Part shown: positions 12,260 through 25,000 of the stretch, piece after piece
How positions within the stretch are numbered: position 1 is the first letter of the stretch
How the letters are laid out: each line of letters opens with the position of its first letter
NCBI RefSeq assembly: GCF_009727055.1
Contig: NC_052350.1
Span: forward strand, 17,468,645-17,532,644
Source: Benincasa hispida
Taxonomy: Eukaryota > Streptophyta > Magnoliopsida > Cucurbitales > Cucurbitaceae
DNA: 64,000 nt
Direction of reading: 5' to 3'
Translations under genes and position numbers: made by a program
Notes under the pieces: model-generated
What the model was told of the DNA's origin: nothing
Databases searched by the model: none
What the model saw: the letters and a program-made list of their open reading frames with translations, nothing else

Positions 12260-12273
12260 AAAAAAAAAAAAAA
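12228..12273. repeat. C(22)A(24) homopolymer junction
   Basis: Twenty-two C are followed directly by 24 A in the 3' part of the CACTA element. The surrounding sequence occurs again at 12,430-12,500, where the same place holds only a short CCCCCACCCCC then A8. This suggests expansion of a short C/A junction, or a sequencing or assembly artefact. Confidence 0.85.
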
Positions 12274-12598
12274 TTATTCTCAATCCCAGTATACAAACCA
12301 ACATAATTAAGAATTGAAACAAACCAACACATAACATTTACTTACAAACCAACTTAAACTTAAACTTATTTGTACTTAAAACCAACCAACTCATAACAAT
12401 TGAAACAAACCAAGACATATCTATATTTATTTAAACAAACAAACATACCTCCCCCACCCCCAAAAAAAATTATTCTCAATTGTAATATACAAACCAACTG
12501 AAACACATATCTATACATTTATGTTGTTACCATAACTACAGGATAACAACATATACATAATCTAGTTAGTTTACTACGAAAGTTGAAGAGCTCATACC

Positions 12599-13947
12599 TT
12601 GTTCGATTTATCTTTCATGAGCTGTAAGAGCATAACTTTCATATTCTCCATCTCAGATTGTCTTATGGCGTCCAGTTCGTCCAATCTAGCCAATCTAGCC
12701 TTTAAGGATTCTATCTCTTGTTGTTGCTCCTCTATAACTCTTGATGAAGATGCATTGGATGATGATTTATTTTTTTTTTTTCACTTTTTTACCCTTCGGT
12801 ATCCTACCAAGGCCCACTCTTGTACCCAACACTTGCTCGCATATTTTTTCATCTGATATTCGTTCAGACCCTTCTTGGGTGGAGAATTCTCTCAGCTCAA
12901 CCATTTGACTCTACATCAATAATTAGGACTAATTATTGTATGACAATTATATATGAATAAAGTTACGTTGAGGGATAAAAACTTATATATGCATCATTCG
13001 TAGCCTGGTTAACAAACGAGTTATCACTCTTACAATGTGTTTGTTTAAATAAGTCCACTAGGTCCATTATTTGACCACCGAATCCTTTCTGTAAAATAAT
13101 TCACGAGATATTAAACATACTTTCTTAGAAATCAAATATAGAAATACTTTTATTTTTACCGTGGATAATCTTATGCATATGAAAAGTCTTAGAACCAACT
13201 GTATGAGTGTACTTTAAGGACCGATTCCTTTGATTAGTCTCTGCCACTTTCTAAGAAAATGAGAAATTAAGAGGAAATGAGTAATTGAAATGTAAGTAAA
13301 CAAAAAAAAAACACAAAAATTATTATTTTCCAGTAGGTGGATTCAAACTTGTTGCATAAAAAGTGTCAATCCTCTATGTCGTCTTTAAATCGATCAGGTG
13401 GGTGTGCTCGTGCCTTTTCAGAACTTACATATTTTTTATAGTGTCTGTGTAGTTTCCCCTATACTCTTTGAACAAAATTTTCATCTTTTCATTGATGAAA
13501 TCATTGACCAGTTTGTTGGACAAGTCTAACACAAAATGGTTATGAATTAAGAAAGAAAAGAAAAACTAATTAGTATGGAAGTCGATGTATATATAATTTG
13601 TAAAATATAAAATGATTATCTTACCAATAATCGACTCTTAACAAGCTTTCTTGTTTCTATTGGTACCTCTCTCCATGTTCCATAACGAACGGAAAAAGAT
13701 TCTCAAACGTTGGTACCAATGGCATTGCTAAACCTTGTTGCATTGTTGTAAATTGGTTTCTCCCATTCAAGGTTGATCTCAATAGGAATTCTCCCAAATT
13801 GTTGAACATATTTATCCAAATCAACATTTTGAGAGTATCCGTGTCCAGCCCTAGTAGTCGTACAACCAGACTCTAAAAAAATTATACACTGTTAGTTTAA
13901 TTAAACATTAGTTTATATAAAAATATGGATCTAAAATAACCTGTATT
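12599..13947 (-). pseudogene. TNPA-like (Transposase_24 type) gene of the CACTA element, decayed
   Basis: Minus-strand segments resemble the second protein of plant CACTA elements. About 13,870-13,630 encodes a block with QFGRIPIEI and ATRFSNAIGTNV. About 13,420-13,330 encodes EKARAHPPDRF and EDWHFLCNKF, matching the conserved 'E.AR..PP....EDW.FLCD' block of that family. About 12,880-12,600 encodes KARLARLDELDA and a Gln/Glu-rich coiled coil ending in a stop. At least one nonsense codon (after the GTNV block), plus unspliced or decayed stretches in between, prevent translation as one protein. In active elements this protein binds subterminal repeats; here such repeats remain at both ends. The gypsy solo LTR lies just upstream in gene orientation. 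Confidence 0.75.
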
Positions 13948-14058
13948 ATCCCTATAACACCCCGAATTTTTATTTTTTTTATGTAATTTTAGTAATTTTT
14001 ATTAATTAAGGGCATTTATGGAATTTTTGGACTTTGTAATTGCGTGAATTTAATTATT

Positions 14059-14200
14059 GACGTTGAAATTATTTAATTTGGAAATTAATGGATTGACGTT
14101 GAAATTATTTAATTTGAAAATTAATGGATTGACGTTGAAATTATTTAATTTGGAAATTAATGGATTAACGTTGAAATTATTCAATTTGGAAATTAATGGC
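14059..14200. repeat. 36-bp tandem repeat, about four copies
   Basis: The unit begins GACGTTGAAATTATTTAATT and includes GGAAATTAATGG. Four nearly identical copies follow each other inside the solo LTR. Confidence 0.9.
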
Positions 14201-15019
14201 AGGAATTAATTTCATTTTGGAAGGAATGGGTGTTTCAATTTAATGGTTTAATTGGAGGGAAGTTATGGAAATTGAATTTTTAATGTCGCACAAATTTAAT
14301 TTGAAATTAATGTCAAGAATTAATTTCATTTTGGAAGGGGGTTATGTCACACAAATTTAATTTGAAATTAATGTCAATAATTAATTTCATTGAAGGAGGT
14401 AAGTTAAATTCTTTGTGAATTGAAAATTTTACGGGAGAAAAGGATTAAAAGTTGGAAGCAGGGTTTGATTGAAGGAAGAATTTGGAGATTGGAATATTGA
14501 GGGTGGTTGTTGCTTAGGCTTCGTTGAAGAATTGAATTCAAAGATTTATTATTGAAGACTGCCAGTTGGATCCATACCTGAATCTAGTATCGAGGTAAAT
14601 AATCTTACTATTGGAACTGCCTTAGTGCCAGGCAATGATGATTATGATTTATTGAGGATATATTGATAGTTTGATGTTTATGTATGCCTTGCTGACATGA
14701 GGGTTTAAAAGATTAGTTGCGCATAGAGATGTTTGAATACTAGTATGATTTGAGTATATTATTGTTATTGGAGATCCTGCTGAATCTGAGGATGATGAGA
14801 TGCATACGTATGTTATAGAGCTATGATGAAGGAATTCATATGTGTATTACAGAACCATGATGATGAGATATATATGTATGTTATGAGACTATGATGACAA
14901 GAGGTATATGTACGTTGTAGAATCATGATGATGAGATCTATATGTATGTTATAGAACCATGTTGTGATACTTGTGATGTTGAGATTGTGATAGTGTCCTC
15001 ACTGATTAGTTAGATGCTC

Positions 15020-15245
15020 ACCAGATATTGTGTTCTCTTTGAGATTTACCAGATATTGTGTTTCCTTCGGGATTCACCAAATTCTGTTTCCTTCGGGATT
15101 CACCAGATATTATGTTTCCTTTGGGATACATTGTGTTTCCTTCGGGATTCACCAGATATTGTATTTCCTTCAGGATTCATCAGATTTTGTTTCCTTCGGG
15201 ATTCACCAGGGGTTGTGTTTCCTTCGAGATTCACCAGAGGTAGTG
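15020..15245. repeat. TTCCTTCGGGATTCACCAGA tandem repeat
   Basis: Seven to eight imperfect copies of a roughly 25-30-bp unit containing TTCCTTCGGGATTCACCAGA lie in the solo LTR. They give overlapping open frames in all three plus-strand phases. These frames reflect the repeat and are not genes. Confidence 0.9.
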
Positions 15246-15787
15246 GGCATACTTAACTACCGTAGGATAAAAATCAGTTTTTCGTATATGTATGTGTCCC
15301 ATGAAGACTAGAGCAGTTTATATGTTCCACCAGAGGTACGCATCTAGAGGACATAAATGCCTAGTCTGATCCCAGTAATGGAGTTACTTACTGAGTATTT
15401 TATACTCACCCTTTCTCATGTTTATGTTTCAGGTAAGGGTAGAGATGCGCCGGTGAATGACAAGAGGAATCCATGAACGAGCCACTGGGGACCATTTTTA
15501 ATGCTTCCACTCATGTTTTAAGAGTTATTTTATGTTTTAAACTTTCGGTCTTGACATTTGGAATTTATCGTTTGAGATTTGTTTTCAGACATATTTATTT
15601 CCATTTATGACTTATGGGTACCCCATTATTTGTTTTCAATATTTGAATTTAATGAAGGACTTTTAAACTTACCATATTTATTTAGCATTTATTTCACCAT
15701 AAAAGAGGTGTCGTTTGAAGTTCAATGCATGCATGTATTTAGTAACGGACTAACTTGAGTCCTAAAGGGTCAAGTCGTTACAATCCC

Positions 15788-18700
15788 CCACAAAGGAAGA
15801 TGCACCAATATGCTCGGACTGTAAATACTCCAGTAGTGCCTCCTCATCAATATGACTTACCATTGTTCTTGTGTAAACAATAATATATATGATATACAAC
15901 AATATGTAAGTTATGAAATGAAAAATAAAATACATATTTACATGCTTATTCCATATCATTAAGATGTTCATCGAAACTCAAACTTCTATTAGAAGATGAT
16001 TGTATATCTTCTTCCTCATCATTTATGAAGTCATCATCAACTCGCTGAATTATTCGTTCTTCTACGATTATAGGATCAACATCAACTCTACATAAACTAA
16101 TATCATTCATTGATTCATTGAATGTACAAGTAATACTATTCACCACTTCTAACAACTCATGTTGGTCATTCTCACGTTCTTCTAGTTCTAGTATGTCCCA
16201 CACATGCTTTTTTTTGGATTACTTGCACCACTTTCCAATTATTACCATATTTAGGATCGTTGATGTAAAACACTTGTTTGGCTTGACTGGAAAATACAAA
16301 AGGCTCGTTAACAAACCAATGACGAGCTATATTATTGATATATACCCCCAAATCCATGTGTACTCTGTTGATCTTTTTAGGGTATGTATCGAACCAAGTA
16401 CACTTAAACGTAATTACACGTCTTCTCTTGGCATACTGAAAGTCCAATACTTCATTGACAACACCATAGAAATTATGGAGTTCACCTCCACCTTCACTTT
16501 CTGAAGGCACCATGATCCTGCTATTTTGCATACTCTGACAATTATCCGCTCAATACTATGATAGCGTACTCCATTAACAATGCATCCATTGTATGAGCGC
16601 ACTTTTGAACTTGGCCCCATCGCTAGTGAATATATTTCATTGGACATATCTCCATTTTCACGCAATGAAAGAACCTATTAATTCAGTACAACATAATCGA
16701 TCTTAAAAACTAATGTCACCTGAATTAATTAAATTGAATTTTTTTTTTGTCTTTTAAACCCATACGTACATGAGATTTGAACCAATCAGGAAAGCCTTAT
16801 TGGTGCCTTCTGTATAAATCATCTTGACTTTGAGCTTCATGTTGAATTAGTCTCAAATATTTCCTTTAAGTAAGAGATGTGTCTCAATTTTATATTTCAC
16901 ATTTTGTATCAAAATAATCAATTACAATAGAATGTTCAAAACTTACGTTCGATAAGATTTAATTTTCATGCAATTGTTCAAGATATACCAATGTGCATTA
17001 CATTTCTCCCTCACTCTTGGTACTCCTAATGGTCGCACATTTTGTCTGAACATTAAAAATTCACCACATATCTCATCCTCTGAGGTCTATCATCATTTCT
17101 TTCATCTCTATTGAACCTTGTCTCAATTCCAGTTATGTACAAAGAACAAAATACCAACGATTCATTCATTATATATGCTTCTGCTATAGAACTCTTAGGA
17201 TGTGCTTTGTTTCTTACATATTGTTTCAATGTCCATAAGCTTCTTTCCATAGGGTACATCCAGCTATAACTAACTGGACTTGCAACTTTTGTTTCATAGG
17301 GCAAATGGATTACTAGGTGCACCATTACATCAAAAAATGCTGGTGGAAATAATTTTTCTAACTTACAAAGTATGATTATAATGTCTCGTTGTAATCGATC
17401 CAAATCCCCTATAGATATTATTTTTGCACATAGATCACAGATAAATTTGCATAAACTCAACGACAACAGTGGACACGTCTTTTTTTAAATATTCTCGAAC
17501 ACCAATTGGAAGAAGCCACTGAAGCAGAACATGCGATTCGTGAGTTTTTAGCCCCAGTAGATTTTTATCTTTCTCACTCACACATCTTGATATATTGGAT
17601 ACAAACCCATCAGGGAATTTGATTGATTTCATCCACTTACAGAATACAACCTTATCATTAGTAGTCAATGTGTATGCAACGTGTGGCTTTATAACTTTAT
17701 CTCCTACCTTTTGTAGGTGTAGTTCTTTCCGTATATTTAGATCTTCTAAATCCAAACGAGCATTAGTTATATCCTTACTTTTTCCCTCAACATTTAATAA
17801 TGTGCCTACCAAATTATCACAATATTCTTTTCAATATGCATAACATTCAACTTTTGTCTCAATAAAAGTTTTGACCAATATGGAAGTTGGAAAAATATAC
17901 TCTTTTTATTCCAATTTGAACTTTGTTTCCGTTTTTTTATCACGGTTCTCTGAATGTTGCTAAGCACGGGAAAGTTTAATAAGTTCACCTCTTGTAAGAT
18001 ATCTTCTCTAACCATGTCAACTGGAGGGGGTCCACGTTCCACTTTTCCATCAAATTGTTTGCTTTTGCGCCAACTGTGATTATCTGGAAGATAACATCGA
18101 TGCCCCATAAAACATTGTCTTCCTTTTATCCTCATTGATGATGTATCCTCTATACAAATAGGGCATGCTTAGTAACCTTTGGTACTCCATCCAGATATGT
18201 CACCATACGTAGGGAAGTCGTTAATAGTCCACAATAAGCTTGCATGTAGTTGAAAGTATTCGTTGCTAACACAATCGTACGTATGCACACCATCATTCCA
18301 TAACTCCTTTAACTCTTCAATCAATGGTTATAAGTAAATATCAATTTCTTTACCAGGAGATTTTGGACCGGGTATAAGAAGGGAAACAATGAAATTTGTC
18401 TCTTTCATGCATTTCCAAGGTGACAAATTGTAAGGAATGAGCACCACTGGCCACATACTATATGAAGTACTCATATTCCCGAATGGATTAAATCTATCAG
18501 AAGCTAGTCCTAAATGAATATTACGTGGGTCTAAAGCAAACAGAGGAAACTCACGATCAAAATACTTCCACCCTTCAGCATCAGCTGGATGTCGCAACAC
18601 TCCATTAGTTTCAACACGTTTATCTTTATGCCACCTCATTTTAGGTTTAATATGCTTAGATGCAAACAATTGCTTCAATCTTGGTATTAAAGGAAAATGT

Positions 18701-19520
18701 TGTAAAATTTTATGTGGAAATTTTTTACTTTTTCCAGATTCAACTTTGTATCGAGATTCACGGATTCACCACATACTGGACACTATTGCAAATCAACAAA
18801 TTCTTTCCAATATAGGATGCAATCGTATTTGCAAGCATGAATACACTCATAACGTAGTCCTAAGTCATGTAATTTTATTTTAGCTTCATAAAATGAACTA
18901 GGTATAGATGCTCCAACGGAAAATGCTTCTTTTAACAATTCAAGTAACAAATCAAACGACTTGTTAGTCCAACTACTAAGAACCTTAATATGCATCAACT
19001 TCACCAAGAACAACAATGAAGAGAAGTTTGTACAACTAAGGTACAACTGGTTACGTGCTTCATTCATTAAGTCTTCAAATAAGCTTGTATTGTTATCTTT
19101 TTCTTCGGCATTGGTGTGCATCTCATCCTCGTTTTCTTTTTCATTTACATCAGCAATTGGATACTGTAGATCATTTATAATATTCAAAATTTCATTTTCT
19201 TCATCTATAACATTCATCTCTGTCGTACTTAATCCATCATCATGTGTCGATTGAGATGTGTGACTCTCATATCCCCTAGACAAGTCGACTGGGTCTCCAT
19301 GATATACCCATTGATGATAAGATGGAGAAATTCCATTAATGAATAAATGTCGTTCAACTCCATCTATTGGCTCCCACCTAGCATTCATACATTTTATGCA
19401 TGAACATCTTGTTTTTTCCAACTTATTAACATGAATTTTTGTAACATCAATGAATCGATATACTCCTTCTGCATACTCAGTTGATAACTTGTTCCTAATC
19501 TTAATCCACTCTTTATCCAT
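15788..19520 (-). pseudogene. TNP2-like CACTA transposase, decayed
   Basis: First gene of the CACTA element, read from ATG 19,520. In order: a Transpos_assoc domain (MDKEWIKIRNKLSTEY..., with CSCIKC and HLFINGISPSY, to about 19,270), an acidic linker, the CPVCGES start of the TNP2 transposase domain (about 18,770), LRHPADAEGWKYFD and LGLASDRFNPFGNMS (18,600-18,450), PGPKSPG (18,350), a DUF4218 block (SYSWMYPMERSL, about 17,260) and a DUF4216 block (SSQAKQVFYINDP, about 16,270). Lesions: TAG before CPVCGES (about 18,781), TAA after IDIYL (about 18,328), TAA in the KGY segment (about 18,170), a one-base frameshift near 17,823 where DNLVGTLLN leaves frame, and a frameshift at the A8 run near 16,210. 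Any one of these abolishes full-length transposase. The identification follows from the domain order; the catalytic state is clearly broken. Confidence 0.88.
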
Positions 19521-19569
19521 TCTTAATAATATATGCGATAAGTTGAACCTGTATGATTTAGACAATTAG

Positions 19570-20560
19570 TTATATTAGAATATATAGTTCCAATTTCTAA
19601 CTTTTAATTTCATTTGATTTACTTCTTTTTTGTGTTTTTTTTTTGGTGAATTTACGAAATCATCCTTGAAAATAAAGTTTTGGATTGACAATCCCTTGTA
19701 ATCCAATCAAACACTCTATCGAATTTAGTGGTGACAGAAGCTAGAGATTAGACTCTATCACACATTATCACCCTAAGTCAATACTATAACCATGAGTAAA
19801 ATCACATTTACCAATCATAACAATCACAAATTAACATTTATTACTATCACAACTAAAAACAAAACAACTCCCTATCCTTTTAAACATGGGTAGAATCACA
19901 TTTACCAATCATAAATTATGTACTAACACAATAACAAAAATTTCAAATTTCTTAAACATAAGGATTTTTTTTTTCAAAAACTTAAACATATAAACATAAA
20001 GAAAGTTCCATAGTCACAAACATGCTATTTATATAATCTTGAACTAAATCAAAATGATCGTTAACAAAGTTCTAGTTACACACAATAAGTTCTAAATCAA
20101 ACTTCACCTACATAAATATACTTTAAATCACAGTTTAATCACATAAATATTCTTACACTTTAAACATACAATACACTCAAAATCAAATATTAAACTTCAA
20201 AAGGCTAAATAACAAAGTTCTAGTTCTCCAATAATAAACTATAAATCAAATTTTAATCATATAACCTCCCTAATCATACTTTGGACATACAACAAATTAA
20301 GAATCACACTTTCATCTAACAATAAGCTCCAAATAAAACCTAAATCGTATAATTAGACTCAAAATAACACAAATATTTCTCAATAATAAAGTCTAAGTTA
20401 AAAAACCATAATAGAAAATCTTACATACCTCCAAATGCTCGACTAGACAGAAGAGAAGAGAGCACGGCGACTAGACAGAAGAAAGAGCATGACAACCACA
20501 GCGACTGGACAGAAGAGATCGATCGGATAGCGTGCGGACAAACGAAGGACGAACGAACGA
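19570..20560. other. AT-rich CACTA leader region
   Basis: Non-coding, within the transposon, between the TNP2 start and the GC-richer subterminal repeats. It contains repeated TAAACATA and AATCACA words, and no separate element was recognised. In related transposons this region holds leader exons and introns, which cannot be resolved here. Confidence 0.5.
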
Positions 20561-20689
20561 AGACAACTGTTCAGATGAAGGAGAATAAGAAATCGGAGCG
20601 TGCGGACGAATGAAGGAGAAGAAAAAATTGGGAAGATGAAACAACGAGCTCGAGGGGGAAATTTATATCAAGCTTTTCCCGACGGTCGT

Positions 20690-21620
20690 CTGCTAGACCA
20701 TCGGGATAAAGTTCATAACTGTCGACGGTCGCATAGTTACCATCGACAGAACTGAGAACTCCCAACGGTGTTATGACACAGCTGTCGGCCAAAGTTCCCG
20801 AAGTTCCCAAAATAATCTTTTTATATTTATATTAGAACTTTGAATGTCTGACGGTTGACTGAAAACTGTCGGCTTAAGTCTCCAAGCTCGACGGTTAAAC
20901 AAGGATCGTCGGGATAAAGTTAATAATTGCTGACGGTCACCCCTTACCATCGGCCGAACTTAGAACTCCCAACGAGAATACCGTCGGCCAAAGTTCCCCA
21001 AATTCCCATAAAAATCTTTTTATATTTATATTAGAACTTTGAATGTCTGACGGTTGACTGAAAACTGTCGGCTTAAGTCTCCAAGCTCGACGGTTAAACA
21101 AGGATCGTCGGGATAAAGTTAATAATTGCTGACGGTCACCCCTTACCATCGGCCGAACTTAGAACTCCCAACGAGAATACCGTCGGCCAAAGTTCCCCAA
21201 ATTCCCATAAAAATCTTTTTATATTTATATTAGAACTTAGAATGCCCGACGGTTACACGAAACCGTCAGACGTAATTACAAATTCCAATAAATGTTTTTT
21301 TATATACTACCACCTCCCTGACGATTGTTCAACCACCATCGGGCGAAAATAAGAACTCCCGGCGGTGTTCGCAGACCGTCGAGGCAAGCTTGGAATGGCT
21401 GACAATCATCAATAACGGTCGGGTGAATTCACACAACCCCGACGGTTAAATGCAAATCGTTGGGCTAACTTTACAAATTTCAATACATATTTTTTTATAT
21501 TCCATATCCCACCCGACGATTGTTCGTCAGACAAAATAAAACGTTCGACGGTTAAAAATAATCGTCGGACAAAAGTCCAATAAGCCCGACGGTTTGTTAG
21601 TAGACCATCGAGAGTAGTTG
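20690..21620. repeat. CACTA subterminal repeats, including a 199-bp tandem duplication
   Basis: Many direct and inverted copies of CCGACGGT and CGACGGTTA-type words, the usual binding array for the TNPA protein. A 199-bp unit containing GAATGTCTGACGGTTGACTG is present twice in tandem (about 20,815-21,013 and 21,014-21,212). The two copies are nearly identical, and the start of a third follows before divergence. Confidence 0.88.
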
Positions 21621-21767
21621 AACGTTCGACTGTTTGTTAGTAGACTGTTGAGAAATCGTTTGATCCCAACCCGTTATTCGCACTATCGGGATATGTTGAA
21701 TCTGCCGATGCTTTTTTGTGTGTCGGAAGAAATGTCATTAGAAATAACCAAAATTCTTGTAGTGTTA

Positions 21768-22085
21768 GGCTATAATTATCCTTTTAAGTCGTATGTTATA
21801 TTAATCTTCGTCCAAATAACAAACTATAATGTTTTGAGTCAAGAATTCGAGTAGGTGTTGTTATATCAACCTTCATATTTACACAATTCTCATAATAAAA
21901 TGTCCCATCTCTTCAATCTGAATTCTAATATGTGGGTAACAATTGTTAGTTTGTATAAAAAGAAAAGTTTCAATTTACATATCATTATTTCTCATCACTA
22001 AAATATATAATTTTAGTAAGTTAAAATAGTGAAATGCAGTAACAAAAATGATATGTGATTAATCTGGAAGCTGCAGAAATAGAAA
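21768..22085. other. Short spacer between CACTA end and AFG1-like gene
   Basis: About 320 bp of AT-rich sequence. It should contain the 3' untranslated region and polyadenylation site of the minus-strand gene. No other feature was seen. Confidence 0.6.
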
Positions 22086-25000
22086 TTATGGTTGCAAAGC
22101 ATCCTGATTGTCACCGTCTTCCCAGTTTCGCTTCTCCGCTACGAGTTCCGCATGTTGTTCCAGGTATTCTTTGCTGTTTATCTCTGTTAATCTACTTAAA
22201 AAAATGACATCAATATTAGCAGCTGAATATGAATATACATGTGGATACTAAAAGGAATTATATACACGTCATGTATGTCTGACTTCACATTTAATCAATT
22301 AAGGGAAGAGAGATCTGAAATGTCCAAGTCCAAATATACTTGGAGGATGCCTTACCTACTAATTGTCCGGTCTTTGGCGAAACCCAATTCATTGTCCACA
22401 CAGAGATCTGAAATGTCATTTTTCCTCGATCGCGTCGAGGTTCTAGGTGCAATTTGTTGAGCGTCAGAGATGGTTACAATCTTTTCGAAAAGTTCATGAG
22501 GACTCCCCTCAGCTGTACATAGTAGTCTGGCTTTATTTTCATACATCACCTGTCATCACACAAGGAAAGCTTGAGAAAGAACCAAAATCACATGCTAATC
22601 AAATTCTAAAATTCTTCAGAACAGTTTGAATTCTTTCCATCCAAGGGGATGGGTCAAGTTTATCTTTCTGATAGCGAAACATGACATCTTTTTTCCTCAT
22701 TGCCCTATTTTCTGAGACTATCATGTCGAATCCAAAACCTTCTTATTGAAGAACATGCCTTTTATGAGGTCAACCAATCATGAGAATAAGTTCTTATTGG
22801 TATCACACTGCCCAACCGCTAGACCCGTCGTTTTCTAATATATTTGACGAAGTAGTGGTATATGCCTTAAATAAACAAACATAGCACATGGAAGGAGTGG
22901 CATTGTAGGTCATCAAACAAATGGATAAGTATTGGTTGAAGTCACAAAAGAAACAAACTTCTACGTAAAGTGAGGTTATTGAAGTTAAAAGCATCCAAAT
23001 ATGAAGTCAGACATACATCAACCAAAGTGACGAAACGATATGCTGCTGTTCTGTTGTGGAGTCCAAATATTGGGATACCTTCCAAAGCCAGGGTATGGAA
23101 TTTTTCTGTGAAGGAAGACAGCAAATTCTTAAAAATAAATCCAACAAGCAAGTTAGACTAAAAATTTAGCACAATAAAAGTATACGACAACTCTACGAGT
23201 GATTCTAGAAATTTGACTAACTAAAGGAGTTCCGATCCAAAATATCAGGCTAATAGAAGGAAAACCTAACATGTATTCACTATTAGTGGTACCTACGAAT
23301 AAGATAAACCCATCTCATCAAACTAGCTATTATCACAATCGGATCTTAAATTGCACTTCATTTTCACAGCTAAATTTCTGGAGCTTTGAAAATACTATTC
23401 GCATTCCTAATATTACTATCCAATATGAACACAAATGTCATCTTGAATGATCACTTACTAAACAACCCGAAGTAATCTGCAGCTCCTAGAGGTTTGTCAC
23501 AGAGTTCCTCAAAAGGGAAATACGCACATCCATTTGCTCCTGATGGGACCTAAAAGTAGTGAAAATTGCTAAACAACAATATTGAAGGAAATAAGTTACT
23601 CAAATCATCAAAGAAACTGAATGCTTACTTGCAGAACCCTGCCCATCACAACCTCCACCTTTTGTGAACCAGCTATACTTTTACCAATCAATTGTTGAAA
23701 CTTCTGCTTAAGAAAGCTTGATGAGTCCTTTCCAACAAAGTAGAACCCTCGCTCTGCCTGCAGTCAAGAGTAGGTATAAAATATATAATCATTCAGAACT
23801 TTTTACTCAAAAAGCTACTTCTGTGTGGAATTAGAATCATTACCGAAGTCAATTTCCGATAGTCAGTTGCTGAACCGATTTCATGACTCACACACCTTTC
23901 CTACATCATGAGACCTTCCAAATTAATGAGTGGAAAAATCATAAATGACTGAGCTTAAATCGACTAAATTGGCACTGGATTCAGATTACTATTGTAAGAA
24001 TGGGTGGCTTAATTCAAGTGTGTTCCTGACGTTTATATTGTTGAACGAAAAGTTAAAACTGACTGAAATTTTACTGTCCACAAATGTACCTTCAATGTCG
24101 AAATGAAGGGCAGGAAAAGATCTCTCTGTAATCCACCTTCATACAGTTTATCTGGAGCACGATTTGATGTTGCAACCAGGATCTACATTTCCCTCGATCA
24201 GATACAAACAATCTCTAAGTTATGTCTGAAACCAAACACAACATCTTATGATGGAATATTAAAAAAAAAAACTGTAGAAGTAAATACTTACAACGCCGTT
24301 GCTAAAAAGATGTCCAAACAGACGATTTAGTATCAATGCATCAGCGACATCTGTCACCTATGAAAAACACAATACCAAGAAAATTTACTAATGTTACCAA
24401 AGTGCAAGGCCAAAAGTTATGATATACAAACAAAAGAAATGCAGTTGAACAAAGAGTACCATAAATTCATCTAGGCATAATAAAATTGCCTCATCTGAAA
24501 TCTCTCCTGCAACGACTTCAAGTGGATCAGCAACACCCTTGTGCCGCTGTCAAAATAAGCATTCAAGCCAGATGCCTATTTAGTATATCCACATTCCACA
24601 CAATTAGGCAAACTATTAGTTTATCAAAAGATAATACCCAACAAGTTGAAAGATTGATGTGATTACCTTCAACCAGGAGACAGACTGAGCAGAAAAGTAG
24701 GCTAAACAGAAATATATTTGGTTTCCAAATTGTAAAACTCAGATGACTCAATAACTCTAACTTCAATGGTTTTTCAATTACAAATTAAGAAAACTAAGAA
24801 ATAACTCTATTTTCAATGGTTTTTCCATTATAAATTACGCACACTGAGCAATAGGTCACCATCGAGGGAACCAAAAGAAAAAAACAGGGCATTAGAAACT
24901 AGGAGATTTCAGAGAACATAAGACATTCCACTTCAACTAGGCATCATAGTCTCAGTGTCAATACTGGAGATTTCATTTTAAAGCATTCACCACTAATGAA

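Larger units (their letters stand above)
13953..15782 (+). mobile_element. Gypsy-type solo LTR in the CACTA element
   Basis: It starts TATAACACCCCGAATTT (the usual TGTAACACCCC with one change) and ends GTCGTTACA. Both sides carry the exact 5-bp duplication ATCCC (13948-13952 and 15783-15787). No internal region is present, so it is a solo LTR produced by recombination between LTRs. The 3' part contains the motif TTACTTACTGAGTATTTTAT, also seen near 37,670 and 62,630 in related LTRs. Two internal tandem arrays are listed separately. Removing it restores continuity of the minus-strand CACTA sequence. Confidence 0.92.
8842..21764 (-). mobile_element. CACTA (En/Spm) DNA transposon with nested LTR insertions
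   Basis: The right end reads AAATTCTTGTAGTG, the reverse complement of CACTACAAGAATTT. The left end at 8842 reads CCCTGCAAGAATTT, matching it at 12 of 14 positions. Both are flanked by TTA (8839-8841 and 21765-21767), the 3-bp duplication typical of CACTA elements. Transcription order on the minus strand is TNP2 then TNPA-like, as in the superfamily. Subterminal copies of CGACGGT/ACCGTCG-type words occur at both ends, dense at 20,690-21,620 and sparse at 8,860-8,960. About 2.6 kb near the left end and 1.83 kb in the middle are later LTR insertions, so the original element was about 8.4 kb. Both genes carry stops and frameshifts, so it is non-autonomous today. The right end lies about 320 bp beyond the stop codon of the AFG1-like gene. 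Confidence 0.88.

Noticed and set aside
15014..15311. Three overlapping plus-strand frames of repeated Phe/Ser/Arg sequence
   Set aside because: They translate a tandem DNA repeat in three phases inside a solo LTR with a matched target duplication.
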